NCBI GenBank assembly: GCA_016212785.1
Contig: JACRDW010000154.1
Location: 1-9,121, forward strand
DNA: 9,121 nucleotides
Reading direction: 5' to 3'
Source: Methanobacteriota archaeon
GTDB lineage: Archaea; Hydrothermarchaeota; Hydrothermarchaeia; Hydrothermarchaeales; JACRDW01
Part shown: positions 1-4,679 of the stretch, one piece after another
Layout of the letters: every line of letters begins with the position of its first letter
Numbering within the stretch: position 1 is the first letter of the stretch
Program-made: the position numbers and the translations under genes
The notes under the pieces: generated by a model
Databases searched by the model: none
The model's input: the letters and a program-made list of their open reading frames with translations, nothing else
What the model was told of the DNA's origin: nothing

Positions 1-90
1 CACAACTCCCTCTTTGCACGCAAGCCCGATAGTTGTTGTTCCTTTCATGTATTCTTTCGCTTTTTCAGTGACTTCCATTCTTATCCCCAT
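1..90 (-). CDS. psmB: Proteasome subunit beta, 5' end only (cut by window edge)
   Basis: The first 30 codons of an archaeal 20S proteasome beta subunit, the catalytic N-terminal-nucleophile threonine protease of the core particle. The reading begins MGIRMEVTEKAKEYMKG and continues TTTIGLACKEGVV. The KG|TTT junction is the family's autocleavage site: removal of the 17-residue propeptide would expose the first Thr as the catalytic nucleophile, followed by the usual TTxxGL(x)CK(x)GVV strand. The ATG at 90-88 is the first start after an in-frame TGA at 111-109. The second ATG (78-76) would give a 13-residue propeptide and has GGGGAT just upstream, so either could be used. A TATA-like box lies at 157-165 on the same strand. 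The rest of the gene is outside the window. Assignment is by recalled family signature, not a search. Confidence 0.87.
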   Translation of the reverse strand, partial: MGIRMEVTEKAKEYMKGTTTIGLACKEGVV

Positions 91-156
91 GCTCGATACA
101 CAGCTCCATCAGTAAACTGGGACAAAACAAGTTTCTGGTTCACTCTTAATATTTCT

Positions 157-166
157 CATATATAAG
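157..166 (-). promoter_or_regulatory. TATA box of the proteasome beta gene, possibly once bidirectional
   Basis: On the minus strand the box reads TTATATATG, centred near 161, which predicts a start near 135 and a leader of about 45 nt to the ATG at 90. On the plus strand the same bases read TATATAAG (159-166). If the IS remnant (194-732) is removed, this plus-strand box would sit about 37 bp before the ATG of the TIM-barrel gene now at 739. It may therefore have served both divergent genes before the insertion. That history is inference. Confidence 0.5.
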
Positions 167-193
167 TCTTTCCCTGTGCATCGATTTTTGTAG

Positions 194-213
194 TATCCCG
201 AAATAATGTCCGT
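194..213. repeat. Left terminal inverted repeat of the IS remnant
   Basis: Pairs with 713-732 over 20 bp with three mismatches (positions 2, 6 and 10 counted from the outer end). The inner ten bases, TAATGTCCGT, are identical in both ends. Confidence 0.85.
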
Positions 214-228
214 CTCAGAAATAAAGTA

Positions 229-251
229 AGCTCTGCGAAACAAGCAGAGCT
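229..251 (+). promoter_or_regulatory. Hairpin abutting the transposase start codon
   Basis: AGCTCTGC (229-236) and GCAGAGCT (244-251) form a perfect 8-bp stem with a 7-nt loop, ending one base before the transposase ATG at 253. No Shine-Dalgarno sequence is visible between the stem and the ATG. In other IS families, hairpins over the transposase start block translation of transcripts that read in from outside. The same role here is inference. Confidence 0.6.
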
Positions 252-252
252 C

Positions 253-698
253 ATGAGGAAGCTCAATCAGAGGAAGATAAGATGGATAATTCGAGAGATG
301 GAAAAGAAGGAGCTTTCCGTATGCAAAATAGCAAAGCTCCAGCACATAACGCCAAGACACGCACGGCGAGTCTACAAAAAGTACAGGGGCGTAAAGAAGC
401 CTGTGCTTCTTCCGTGCGGCAGGAAACCAAAGCTCATAACTCAGGAGGAGGCTGATACAATCACGGCGCTAAGAAATGAGCATCCGGTAGGGGCGGTTAA
501 CCTGGAGATGATTTTGGATAGCTGGGGAAAGCACATTCCTCACAATCGCATTCATAGAATTCTAAAGGAGAAAGGCATCAAGCACATCAAGGCGAGGGCG
601 AAGCATCCGCAGAGCAACGGCAAGGTGGAGAGGCTCTTCGCAGATTGAAAAAGCACTTTGGCAGTTGGAAGGGATCTGTGAGGAAGAATAAAGCATGA
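253..698 (+). pseudogene. IS481-like transposase, deleted and frameshifted
   Basis: The open part (253-648) encodes 131 residues starting MRKLNQRKIRWIIREMEKKE. Residues 1-45 carry a helix-turn-helix (LSVCKIAKLQHITPRHARRV), followed by a basic linker (GRKPK) and a second HTH-like segment (IPHNRIHRILKEKG). Residues 110-131 (KHIKARAKHPQSNGKVERLF) belong to the far end of the DDE/rve catalytic domain, with the expected third acidic residue at E126. The stretch with the first two catalytic Asp residues is missing, the join being near 574-582. A frame change near 640 then gives a stop at 646-648. A second frame (642-698) continues KKHFGSW, a segment I recall from the C-terminus of full-length relatives, and stops at 696-698. 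Full-length members are usually over 250 residues. Not functional. Confidence 0.82.
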
Positions 699-699
699 A

Positions 700-707
700 T
701 TTAAATT
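700..707 (+). promoter_or_regulatory. TATA-like box at the IS right end, facing the TIM-barrel gene
   Basis: TTTAAATT, centred near 703.5, lies about 35 nt before the ATG at 739 and predicts a transcript start near 729. It is inside the IS remnant, so the element appears to supply the present promoter of the next gene. No start has been mapped. Confidence 0.45.
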
Positions 708-712
708 CCAGC

Positions 713-732
713 ACGGACATTAATTCAGGACA
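713..732. repeat. Right terminal inverted repeat of the IS remnant
   Basis: Complement of TGTCCTGAATTAATGTCCGT, matching the left repeat at 194-213. It stops 6 bp before the ATG at 739, so the insertion lies within what would be the 5' leader of the TIM-barrel gene. Confidence 0.85.
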
Positions 733-738
733 ACGCAC

Positions 739-1473
739 ATGCTCGGCTGCGTCGAATTCTGCCTCCCAGGAAGAAATTTAGGAGAAAAACTCGAAGCTGC
801 AAGAAAACATGCTCTATGGGTTGAGCTGGTAAACGATAAAAAGAAAGACCTTAGCATTCTGAATTCTTCTAGCGTTGAGATAAAATCGGTTCAAGCTTAT
901 CTGCTGCACGACCTAAGTTTGCTGAGCAAGAATGCGGCGGCTAAGAAAGCTGCTCTCACGCATGTAAAAGACACCATTGAAATGGCGGGCAGGGTGGGGG
1001 CGGAAAATGTCTTAACAGTACCTACGTATGGCTTTGAATATGTGGCACTACCCTACAAAAAGTGCATTAAAATTTTTAGAGAGCTCTCAAACTATGCGCT
1101 CGACTGCGATGTTAAAATCCTGATTGAAGCGCTGAGCAAAAAAAGAACTTCCTTTCTGCCTTCGCTAGCCGAGGTCAACGAACTTGTTAAAGCTATAGAC
1201 AGGGAAAACGTTCGCCTGGCCGCTGACACCTGCCATATTTATGACTCTTTATTGCTGTGTAGTGGAGAAAGTGCCACAGAAGTGCTGAAAAAATTTAGAG
1301 ACGAAATAGTCGAGCTGCACCTGAAGGACTCGGATTCTCTGCCCCCGGGCAAGGGCAAAATAAACTTCAAGAAAATCTTAAAAATTTCCAAAAACTCGCT
1401 TCTCTGCCTTGAATATAAAGGCAAAAATCTGGAGAGAGATTTGGAGGATTCGCTCGAGCATTTAAAAAATTAG
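739..1473 (+). CDS. Xylose-isomerase-like TIM-barrel protein (sugar phosphate isomerase/epimerase or AP-endonuclease-2 fold)
   Basis: 244 residues, the usual length for a single-domain TIM barrel of this superfamily. Likely divalent-metal ligands sit at the ends of late strands: E130 (ILIEAL), D163 and H166 (ADTCHIYD), H194 (ELHLKDSD) and E225 (CLEYKG). The stretch GKGKINFKKI (204-213) corresponds to the G-G-x-I-D/N-F segment commonly following the strand-7 histidine. The N-terminus, MLGCVEFCLPG, is an ordinary first strand, so the nearby IS did not truncate the protein. The superfamily includes sugar isomerases, epimerases and endonuclease IV. Nothing here fixes the substrate, and I do not recognise a closer family. 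The gene stands alone, and its stop overlaps the stop of the convergent gene by 4 bp. Confidence 0.75.
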   Translation: MLGCVEFCLPGRNLGEKLEAARKHALWVELVNDKKKDLSILNSSSVEIKSVQAYLLHDLSLLSKNAAAKKAALTHVKDTIEMAGRVGAENVLTVPTYGFEYVALPYKKCIKIFRELSNYALDCDVKILIEALSKKRTSFLPSLAEVNELVKAIDRENVRLAADTCHIYDSLLLCSGESATEVLKKFRDEIVELHLKDSDSLPPGKGKINFKKILKISKNSLLCLEYKGKNLERDLEDSLEHLKN

Positions 1474-1799
1474 CTTACTATCTTTATTTTTTCTTTTGAT
1501 GTTCCGCTTAACTTCATTTCTTCCATGTCTTTTCTGACAAGCTCCCAATTCAGCATATCCTTCCAGTTGACTAAGAAAACTTTGTTAATTTTTCTTCCAC
1601 CTTCAGCTGCTTCTTCAACTCTAACAAGTCCGTTTTCCTCTAATTTTTTGAGCGTATATCTAACCTTCCCCCCACTCCAGCCTAGCTTCTTGGCAATCTG
1701 ATAAGTATTAAGACCCTGGTTATCTTCTAAAAACCCCAGCAATCTGAACTGCGCCTCTTCACCCATTCTTATCCTTTCCTTTATTGCCTGTTTAATCAT
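1470..1799 (-). CDS. Small winged-helix DNA-binding protein
   Basis: 109 residues. Residues 14-78 form a winged helix: helix 1 EEAQFRLLGFLEDNQ, a turn and second helix NTYQIAKKLGW, a recognition helix SGGKVRYTLKKLEENGLV, then a basic wing (EEAAEGGRKINKVFLV). The C-terminal 30 residues are charged and probably helical. It resembles MarR/ArsR-type repressor domains, but no ligand- or metal-binding residues stand out, so the regulated signal is unknown. The ATG at 1799 follows a purine-only leader with several GGGAG/GAGG Shine-Dalgarno-like stretches. Met12 is an alternative start. It is transcribed away from the second wHTH gene (1985-2251), so each could act on the shared intergenic region. 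The 3' end overlaps the TIM-barrel stop by 4 bp (TTAG). Confidence 0.75.
   Translation of the reverse strand: MIKQAIKERIRMGEEAQFRLLGFLEDNQGLNTYQIAKKLGWSGGKVRYTLKKLEENGLVRVEEAAEGGRKINKVFLVNWKDMLNWELVRKDMEEMKLSGTSKEKIKIVS
1483..1497 (+). terminator. T-rich tract after the TIM-barrel gene
   Basis: TTTATTTTTTCTTTT begins 10 nt after the stop at 1473. Archaeal intrinsic termination often needs only such U-rich RNA without a hairpin. The tract also encodes lysines near the C-terminus of the convergent gene, so it may be incidental. Confidence 0.4.
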
Positions 1800-1800
1800 G

Positions 1801-1835
1801 TTTTTCTCTCTCTCTTTCTCCCTCTCTCTCCCTCT
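1801..1835. repeat. 35-nt pure pyrimidine (CT-rich) tract, purine leader of the minus gene
   Basis: Every base from 1801 to 1835 on the plus strand is C or T, largely as alternating TC/CT steps. On the minus strand it is a GA-rich leader ending 2 nt before the ATG at 1799. It could act as a very strong or multi-register ribosome-binding region, or as DNA able to form a triplex. It is also a length-variable low-complexity tract. Confidence 0.85.
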
Positions 1836-1845
1836 ATGTGTCTAT

Positions 1846-1855
1846 GTATATAAAT
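1846..1855 (-). promoter_or_regulatory. TATA box for the winged-helix gene at 1470-1799
   Basis: On the minus strand the box reads ATTTATATAC, predicting a start near 1825 within the purine tract and a leader of about 25 nt. A second AT-rich box (AATATATATACC on the minus strand, about 1861-1872) lies just upstream. Confidence 0.5.
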
Positions 1856-1918
1856 GTTTCGGTATATATATTCAGCCGCCATATAAAAAATTGAGTAGAT
1901 ACTTACTATGCTTTTAAT

Positions 1919-1965
1919 ATTTAAATATGTTGTAAAGCTTGAATGGATAGAAAGATTTAAATATG
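1919..1965 (+). repeat. Two copies of ATTTAAATATG, 36 bp apart
   Basis: ATTTAAATATG occurs at 1919-1929 and again at 1955-1965. The second is the likely TATA box of the gene at 1985. The first may be a second promoter element or a protein-binding half-site. Exact spacing is 36 bp start to start. Confidence 0.55.
1955..1964 (+). promoter_or_regulatory. TATA box for the winged-helix gene at 1985-2251
   Basis: ATTTAAATAT is centred about 26 bp before the ATG at 1985. This predicts transcription starting at or next to the start codon, that is, a leaderless mRNA. No Shine-Dalgarno sequence is seen upstream, which agrees. Confidence 0.6.
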
Positions 1966-1984
1966 CAAGGGCCAATCTTATTTT

Positions 1985-2251
1985 ATGCCATTAACCCAAG
2001 TTGAAATCGCAACATTAATTGCATTGTTTTCCGCTACAAAAGGTTCGGTTCATTCTCATGTTCCTATCGAGGCAATAACCGCCAGAGTTCGTAAAGATCA
2101 AAGAGGCATAATCAAGAAAACCGTTAAAAGACTTGTTAGAAGAGGATTAGCAATTGAACATCCAACCGGCGGAGGCATGACCTATCATATCTCAACTGAA
2201 GGAATAAATATTGCTAGAGAATATTTACGCTCTACTTCCTCATCCTTCTAA
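1985..2251 (+). CDS. Small winged-helix protein, function unknown
   Basis: 88 residues, MPLTQVEIATLIALFSATKG at the N-terminus. Predicted helices at 4-18, 27-36 (PIEAITARVR) and 38-54 (DQRGIIKKTVKRLVRRGL) are followed by a glycine-rich wing (HPTGGGMTYHIS) and a last helix (TEGINIAREYL). This is a compact winged helix with a strongly basic third helix, so nucleic-acid binding is likely. The whole protein is essentially the domain, with no sensor region. The TGGGMTY...TEGI pattern looks conserved in style, but I do not recognise a named family. It is probably leaderless. Its last 20 bp overlap the 3' end of the convergent SRP19 gene. Confidence 0.72.
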   Translation: MPLTQVEIATLIALFSATKGSVHSHVPIEAITARVRKDQRGIIKKTVKRLVRRGLAIEHPTGGGMTYHISTEGINIAREYLRSTSSSF

Positions 2252-2510
2252 TTTCCATCGCAATCTCTTTTAGCGCTTTATTTTTTTGCCTGCTTTTTTC
2301 TATCAGGATTCTTCCCTTGCTGCCCCACCATTCTTTCGGATACGCTTTTTCTTTCTCAATAACTGGACGCAGTCCTAACTTCTCTGCTGCGCTCTGAATC
2401 TCGCCCAGAGTCGGAGAAGCAACCGCATCGCTCTTGGAAATCCTGCGCCCTTCTTTCTTCGATTTTTGGGCGTCGATGTAGTTGGTCCAGACAATGAGTT
2501 TGTCTCTCAT
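2232..2510 (-). CDS. srp19: Signal recognition particle protein SRP19
   Basis: 92 residues. SRP19 binds the tips of 7S RNA helices 6 and 8 and readies the RNA for SRP54 during assembly of the archaeal/eukaryotic particle, which targets membrane and secreted proteins to the Sec61/SecY channel. The family pattern is clear: the N-terminal strand VWTNYIDAQKSKKEGRRISK (8-26 region), then PTLGEIQSAAEKLGLRPVIEKEKAYPKEWWGSKGRILIEK, with the characteristic K-x-Y-P-x-x-WW and the G-R-I-L-I-E end strand. A Lys/Arg-rich tail follows. I chose the ATG at 2510 because it forms an ATGA overlap with the hemD stop and begins exactly at the family's first strand; a longer reading from 2537 would add nine unrelated residues. 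It is the last gene of the operon. Confidence 0.93.
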   Translation of the reverse strand: MRDKLIVWTNYIDAQKSKKEGRRISKSDAVASPTLGEIQSAAEKLGLRPVIEKEKAYPKEWWGSKGRILIEKSRQKNKALKEIAMEIRRMRK

Positions 2511-3208
2511 AGCAGTTTCTCCAGCGCATCCAGGCACGCTTCGACTGTATATTCCTCTGGAACGGCGTCTACTCTGATTCCCTTGCTTGCAAGGGTTTGC
2601 GCGGTTATCGGCCCTATCGCGCAGACCTTGAGCTTTTCTATTTTTTTCCTGTCGATTGCCCTAAAAAAATTTTTTGCTGCCTGGGAGCTTGTAAAAATTA
2701 TCGCATCTATTTCTCCTTTCTCCATGGATTTGGAAAAAGCCTCTAGCACATTTTTTTCCGGCATTACGGTATCGTAGAGAGGAACTTCTGTAACTTCTGC
2801 TGCTTCCTTTAATCTCTCTATTAAAACCTCTCTACCTATAGAAGCTCTCGCTATAAGAATTCTATTTCCTCTCGCCTTTTTTATTAATTCCTCGGCAAGA
2901 ACTTCAGTTCTGTACTCCTTTGGAATCAGGGCAACTTTTATGCCCTGCCTCTCCAGGACTTCTTTGGTCTTAGGTCCTATGCAGGCGATTTTGATTTTTT
3001 TAAGCGCATCTCCAAAATGCTCGCAAGCGATATCTGCACCAGATGCGCTTGTGATAACAAGCCAGTCATAGGACGATAAATCTATAGAAGCCAATTTTCG
3101 AGGAACAATCTCCACAGTAGGTACGATAACAGCGCTCCATCCTCTCTTCTCAACCAGCTTTACAGTGTTTTCTGCCCTTTCCCTTGGTCTCGTGATAGCT
3201 ACTCTCAT
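2507..3208 (-). CDS. hemD: Uroporphyrinogen-III synthase
   Basis: 233 residues, normal for HemD. The enzyme closes hydroxymethylbilane with inversion of ring D to make uroporphyrinogen III, the precursor of siroheme, cobalamin, F430 and heme. Two alternating alpha/beta domains are seen: MRVAITRPRERAENTVKLVEKRGW starts domain 1, and residues about 36-165 form domain 2, with ITSASGADIACEHF (52-65) and IGPKTKEVLERQGI (77-90). The chain then returns to domain 1 with FTSSQAAKNFF (172-182), IGPITAQTLASKGI (198-211) and EYTVEACLDALEKLL at the end, all typical. Sequence conservation in HemD is low, but these blocks are diagnostic. Translation starts at ATG 3208, one base after the HAD stop, with GAGGT 7 nt upstream. 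No other tetrapyrrole gene is nearby. Confidence 0.92.
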   Translation of the reverse strand: MRVAITRPRERAENTVKLVEKRGWSAVIVPTVEIVPRKLASIDLSSYDWLVITSASGADIACEHFGDALKKIKIACIGPKTKEVLERQGIKVALIPKEYRTEVLAEELIKKARGNRILIARASIGREVLIERLKEAAEVTEVPLYDTVMPEKNVLEAFSKSMEKGEIDAIIFTSSQAAKNFFRAIDRKKIEKLKVCAIGPITAQTLASKGIRVDAVPEEYTVEACLDALEKLL

Positions 3209-3209
3209 C

Positions 3210-3845
3210 CTAACCTCTAGAAAGCTTGTGCTTCAAATCTCTTAAATCTTTGAGTACAAAAGAACCCTGCCCTCCTCTGTCTCTATCCAGATAAAAAGCT
3301 TCGATTCCGAGCTTTCTAGGAACCACGAAATCAAAATTCCAGTGGTCGCCTACGTGAACAATTTCGCTCGGCTTGACTTTTAAAATCTCGCAGACTTTTG
3401 AATAAAAGTCAGGAGTCTTTCTAACCTCTCCGAAATCGGAGGTGCTGGAAAAAATGTGAGAAAAGTAGTGCTTTATTTTTTCAACTTCAATGTCAAGAAA
3501 ATCCCTCGCGGCATTAGAACTGACGATTAGCTCATAATCCTCGCCCAGCTCTTTCAGCACATCTATAACCTCGGGATAAAGCTTCAAGTGCCCCTCGTAC
3601 TTTTTAATTAAATCTCCGGGATTTTCCTGCAAGCGTAAAACGTCGAACCAGTACTTCGGCAGATACCACCTTATATCTTCCTCGCCTATCTCTGCATATT
3701 TCTTCATCACGTACTCTTTTGCTTCTTCAAAGCTAATTCCGTTCTCGCTCGCGTACAGCGCTGGTACGCCCTCCTCCCAGAATAAATCCACAAAATCCCT
3801 CGTAACGAGCGTTCCATCAGCGTCGAAAGATAAAACTCTAGCCAC
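3210..3845 (-). CDS. HAD-superfamily hydrolase (probable phosphatase)
   Basis: 211 residues with all four HAD motifs. Motif I is SFDADGTLV (nucleophile D8, acid/base D10), motif II IVSSNAA (S109 or S110), motif III Lys K143 (VRKTPDFY) and motif IV VHVGDHWNFDF (D167, D172). A helical C1-type cap lies between motifs I and II (about 17-90), with many aromatic residues. Members dephosphorylate small molecules, and the substrate cannot be told from sequence. The start is GTG at 3845-3843. It shares its first base with the last base of the Sec61-beta TAG stop (TAGTG), and the frame opens directly into the first strand, ARVLSFDADG. It sits between Sec61-beta and hemD. No functional link to either is evident beyond co-transcription. 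Confidence 0.88.
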   Translation of the reverse strand: MARVLSFDADGTLVTRDFVDLFWEEGVPALYASENGISFEEAKEYVMKKYAEIGEEDIRWYLPKYWFDVLRLQENPGDLIKKYEGHLKLYPEVIDVLKELGEDYELIVSSNAARDFLDIEVEKIKHYFSHIFSSTSDFGEVRKTPDFYSKVCEILKVKPSEIVHVGDHWNFDFVVPRKLGIEAFYLDRDRGGQGSFVLKDLRDLKHKLSRG

Positions 3846-4012
3846 TATATCAGACCCATCTTGAGCAGCACTTCGATTATAATAACGCCTGCCGCTGCAA
3901 AAAGCACATGCTCCGGCTTAAACTTTATTCCCTTTCCTTCTTCATCCATGTAACGGACGAGACCTGCGCCGGAAGCAGGCATTGAAACTCTGTCCCTTCT
4001 TCTCTTAACCAT
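3845..4012 (-). CDS. Sec61-beta / SecG, protein-translocase beta subunit
   Basis: A short gene of 55 residues: [20 protein letters not shown] followed by an acidic-basic linker (YMDEEGKGIKFKPEH) and one C-terminal membrane helix (VLFAAAGVIIIEVLLKMGLI). This is the archaeal Sec61-beta layout: cytosolic basic N-terminus, the near-invariant PxSGAGLxRYxxEE segment, the K-(x)-P-E/x-H/x-V linker and a single tail-anchored helix. It binds the periphery of the SecYE channel. Its ATG lies inside the last codons of the upstream HTH gene (8-bp overlap, different frame), and its TAG overlaps the HAD GTG start by one base, so translation of all three is probably coupled. Its place in an operon with SRP19 fits a shared protein-export role. 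Confidence 0.93.
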   Translation of the reverse strand: MVKRRRDRVSMPASGAGLVRYMDEEGKGIKFKPEHVLFAAAGVIIIEVLLKMGLI

Positions 4013-4532
4013 AGCAATCACTATAATGCAATCTTAACGATTTAAAACTATCCTCAATACGGAGCATTATATCTCTGATTTCGTTGATATCTTTGCTGCT
4101 GCACCCTCGCCTTGCAAGCTCTGTTATCTCCCCGTTTACCTCTCTCTCAAGCAAAGTTTTCAGCAATTTGTGAGCTTCCTTTATCTGAAGTTCATTAACT
4201 TCCTCTTCCTTCAGCTGCTCTCCATCACATCTATTGTAGTAATCGAAGACCGTGCTTTTTGCTATGCCCGTTAAGCTGGCGATTTTGTAAAAGCTCAGCT
4301 TGGATTGCCTTATCGCCAGGATTTTTTTAATCTGCTCCCCAGACAGTTTTCTTGGTCTGCCGTTTCTTACAATTTTCTCAATAGCGATTCCATTCTTTTC
4401 TAAAAATTCCAGGTTTCTCTTAGGAGTCTGCCTCAGCGCAGTCGGCGTTACAGAAATCCTTCTTACCCCCACCGCGATGCATTTGCCTGCATCCGTCAGA
4501 CTTATGTAGTTGTTAAAGTGGCACCTGTACAT
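4005..4532 (-). CDS. Helix-turn-helix protein, first gene of the Sec61-beta operon
   Basis: 175 residues. The clearest part is a resolvase/Hin-like HTH at 64-102 ([40 protein letters not shown]), preceded by a basic GRPRK (58-62) like the AT-hook or minor-groove arm before Hin-type HTHs. Residues 105-170 are charged and helical, perhaps for oligomerisation. The N-terminal 50 residues have no recognised domain. No recombinase catalytic domain is present, so a regulator is more likely than an enzyme. The ATG at 4532 is 2 nt from the predicted transcript start, which implies a leaderless message. Its last 8 bp overlap the Sec61-beta start. Being divergent from pheS, it could act on both promoters. 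I do not recognise a specific family. Confidence 0.7.
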   Translation of the reverse strand: MYRCHFNNYISLTDAGKCIAVGVRRISVTPTALRQTPKRNLEFLEKNGIAIEKIVRNGRPRKLSGEQIKKILAIRQSKLSFYKIASLTGIAKSTVFDYYNRCDGEQLKEEEVNELQIKEAHKLLKTLLEREVNGEITELARRGCSSKDINEIRDIMLRIEDSFKSLRLHYSDCYG

Positions 4533-4548
4533 GCTATCCGAGAAGTTC

Positions 4549-4569
4549 CAACCACATATATATAGGTTG
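4549..4569 (-). promoter_or_regulatory. TATA box of the HTH/Sec61-beta operon inside a short inverted repeat
   Basis: ATATATATA (4556-4564) predicts a minus-strand start near 4534, next to the ATG at 4532. CAACC (4549-4553) and GGTTG (4565-4569) flank it as a perfect 5-bp inverted repeat, a possible operator. The repeat is short enough to be chance. Confidence 0.5.
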
Positions 4570-4590
4570 CCATCTGTCGTGGATTAGCAA

Positions 4591-4598
4591 TAAATTTA
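4591..4598 (+). promoter_or_regulatory. TATA box for pheST
   Basis: TAAATTTA, followed by AAAGC, is the only TATA-like sequence facing pheS in the 146-bp gap. It predicts a start near 4619-4621, leaving a leader of about 58-60 nt before the pheS ATG at 4679. That is long for this window, where other starts appear leaderless or nearly so. Confidence 0.5.
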
Positions 4599-4623
4599 AA
4601 AGCAAAAAAGAAAAGGTAATCTC

Positions 4624-4679
4624 ATGTTCAGGCATAGAAATTAGATGGGTCGTCACCTATGAAAGAAAGGGATTCATAA
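4624..4679 (+). promoter_or_regulatory. Chain of three mini-ORFs leading into pheS
   Basis: Three tiny ORFs run end to end. 4624-4644 encodes MFRHRN; its TAG abuts the next ATG. 4645-4662 encodes MGRHL and overlaps the third through ATGA. 4659-4679 encodes MKERDS, and its TAA overlaps the pheS ATG as TAATG. The first ATG lies 3-5 nt from the predicted transcript start. TATGAA (4658-4663) can pair with TTCATA (4673-4678), placing the pheS Shine-Dalgarno-like AAAGGGAT in the loop. This could be a translational leader or simply decayed coding sequence. Confidence 0.4.

Larger units (their letters stand above)
194..732 (+). mobile_element. Decayed IS481-like insertion sequence, internally deleted
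   Basis: A 539-bp element bounded by imperfect terminal inverted repeats: TATCCCGAAATAATGTCCGT at 194-213, and at 713-732 the complement of TGTCCTGAATTAATGTCCGT (17 of 20 positions match). The right end keeps the TGT terminus typical of the family; the left has drifted to TAT. Inside is one transposase remnant that lacks the middle of the catalytic domain. The flanks (TTGTAG on the left, ACGCAC on the right) show no target duplication, which fits an old insertion or later end damage. It cannot transpose alone but might still be moved in trans by a full-length relative. It separates the proteasome beta promoter from the TIM-barrel gene. Confidence 0.85.

Noticed and set aside
109..360. An 83-codon minus-strand open frame across the proteasome promoter and IS left end
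   Set aside because: It runs through the TATA box, the IS terminal repeat and the transposase start, and has no recognisable fold. It is a chance frame.
2511..2537. A longer start for SRP19 (MPGCAGETA)
   Set aside because: It would add residues not found in the family and overlap hemD more; the ATGA start fits both homology and operon structure.
2466..2777. A 103-codon plus-strand open frame
   Set aside because: It lies opposite hemD and SRP19, which have clear family motifs. Serine-rich low-complexity composition marks it as antisense shadow.
4549..4569. CAACC/GGTTG repeat as a firm operator
   Set aside because: Five-base arms around an AT-rich box are too short to stand alone as evidence; kept only as a note on the promoter.
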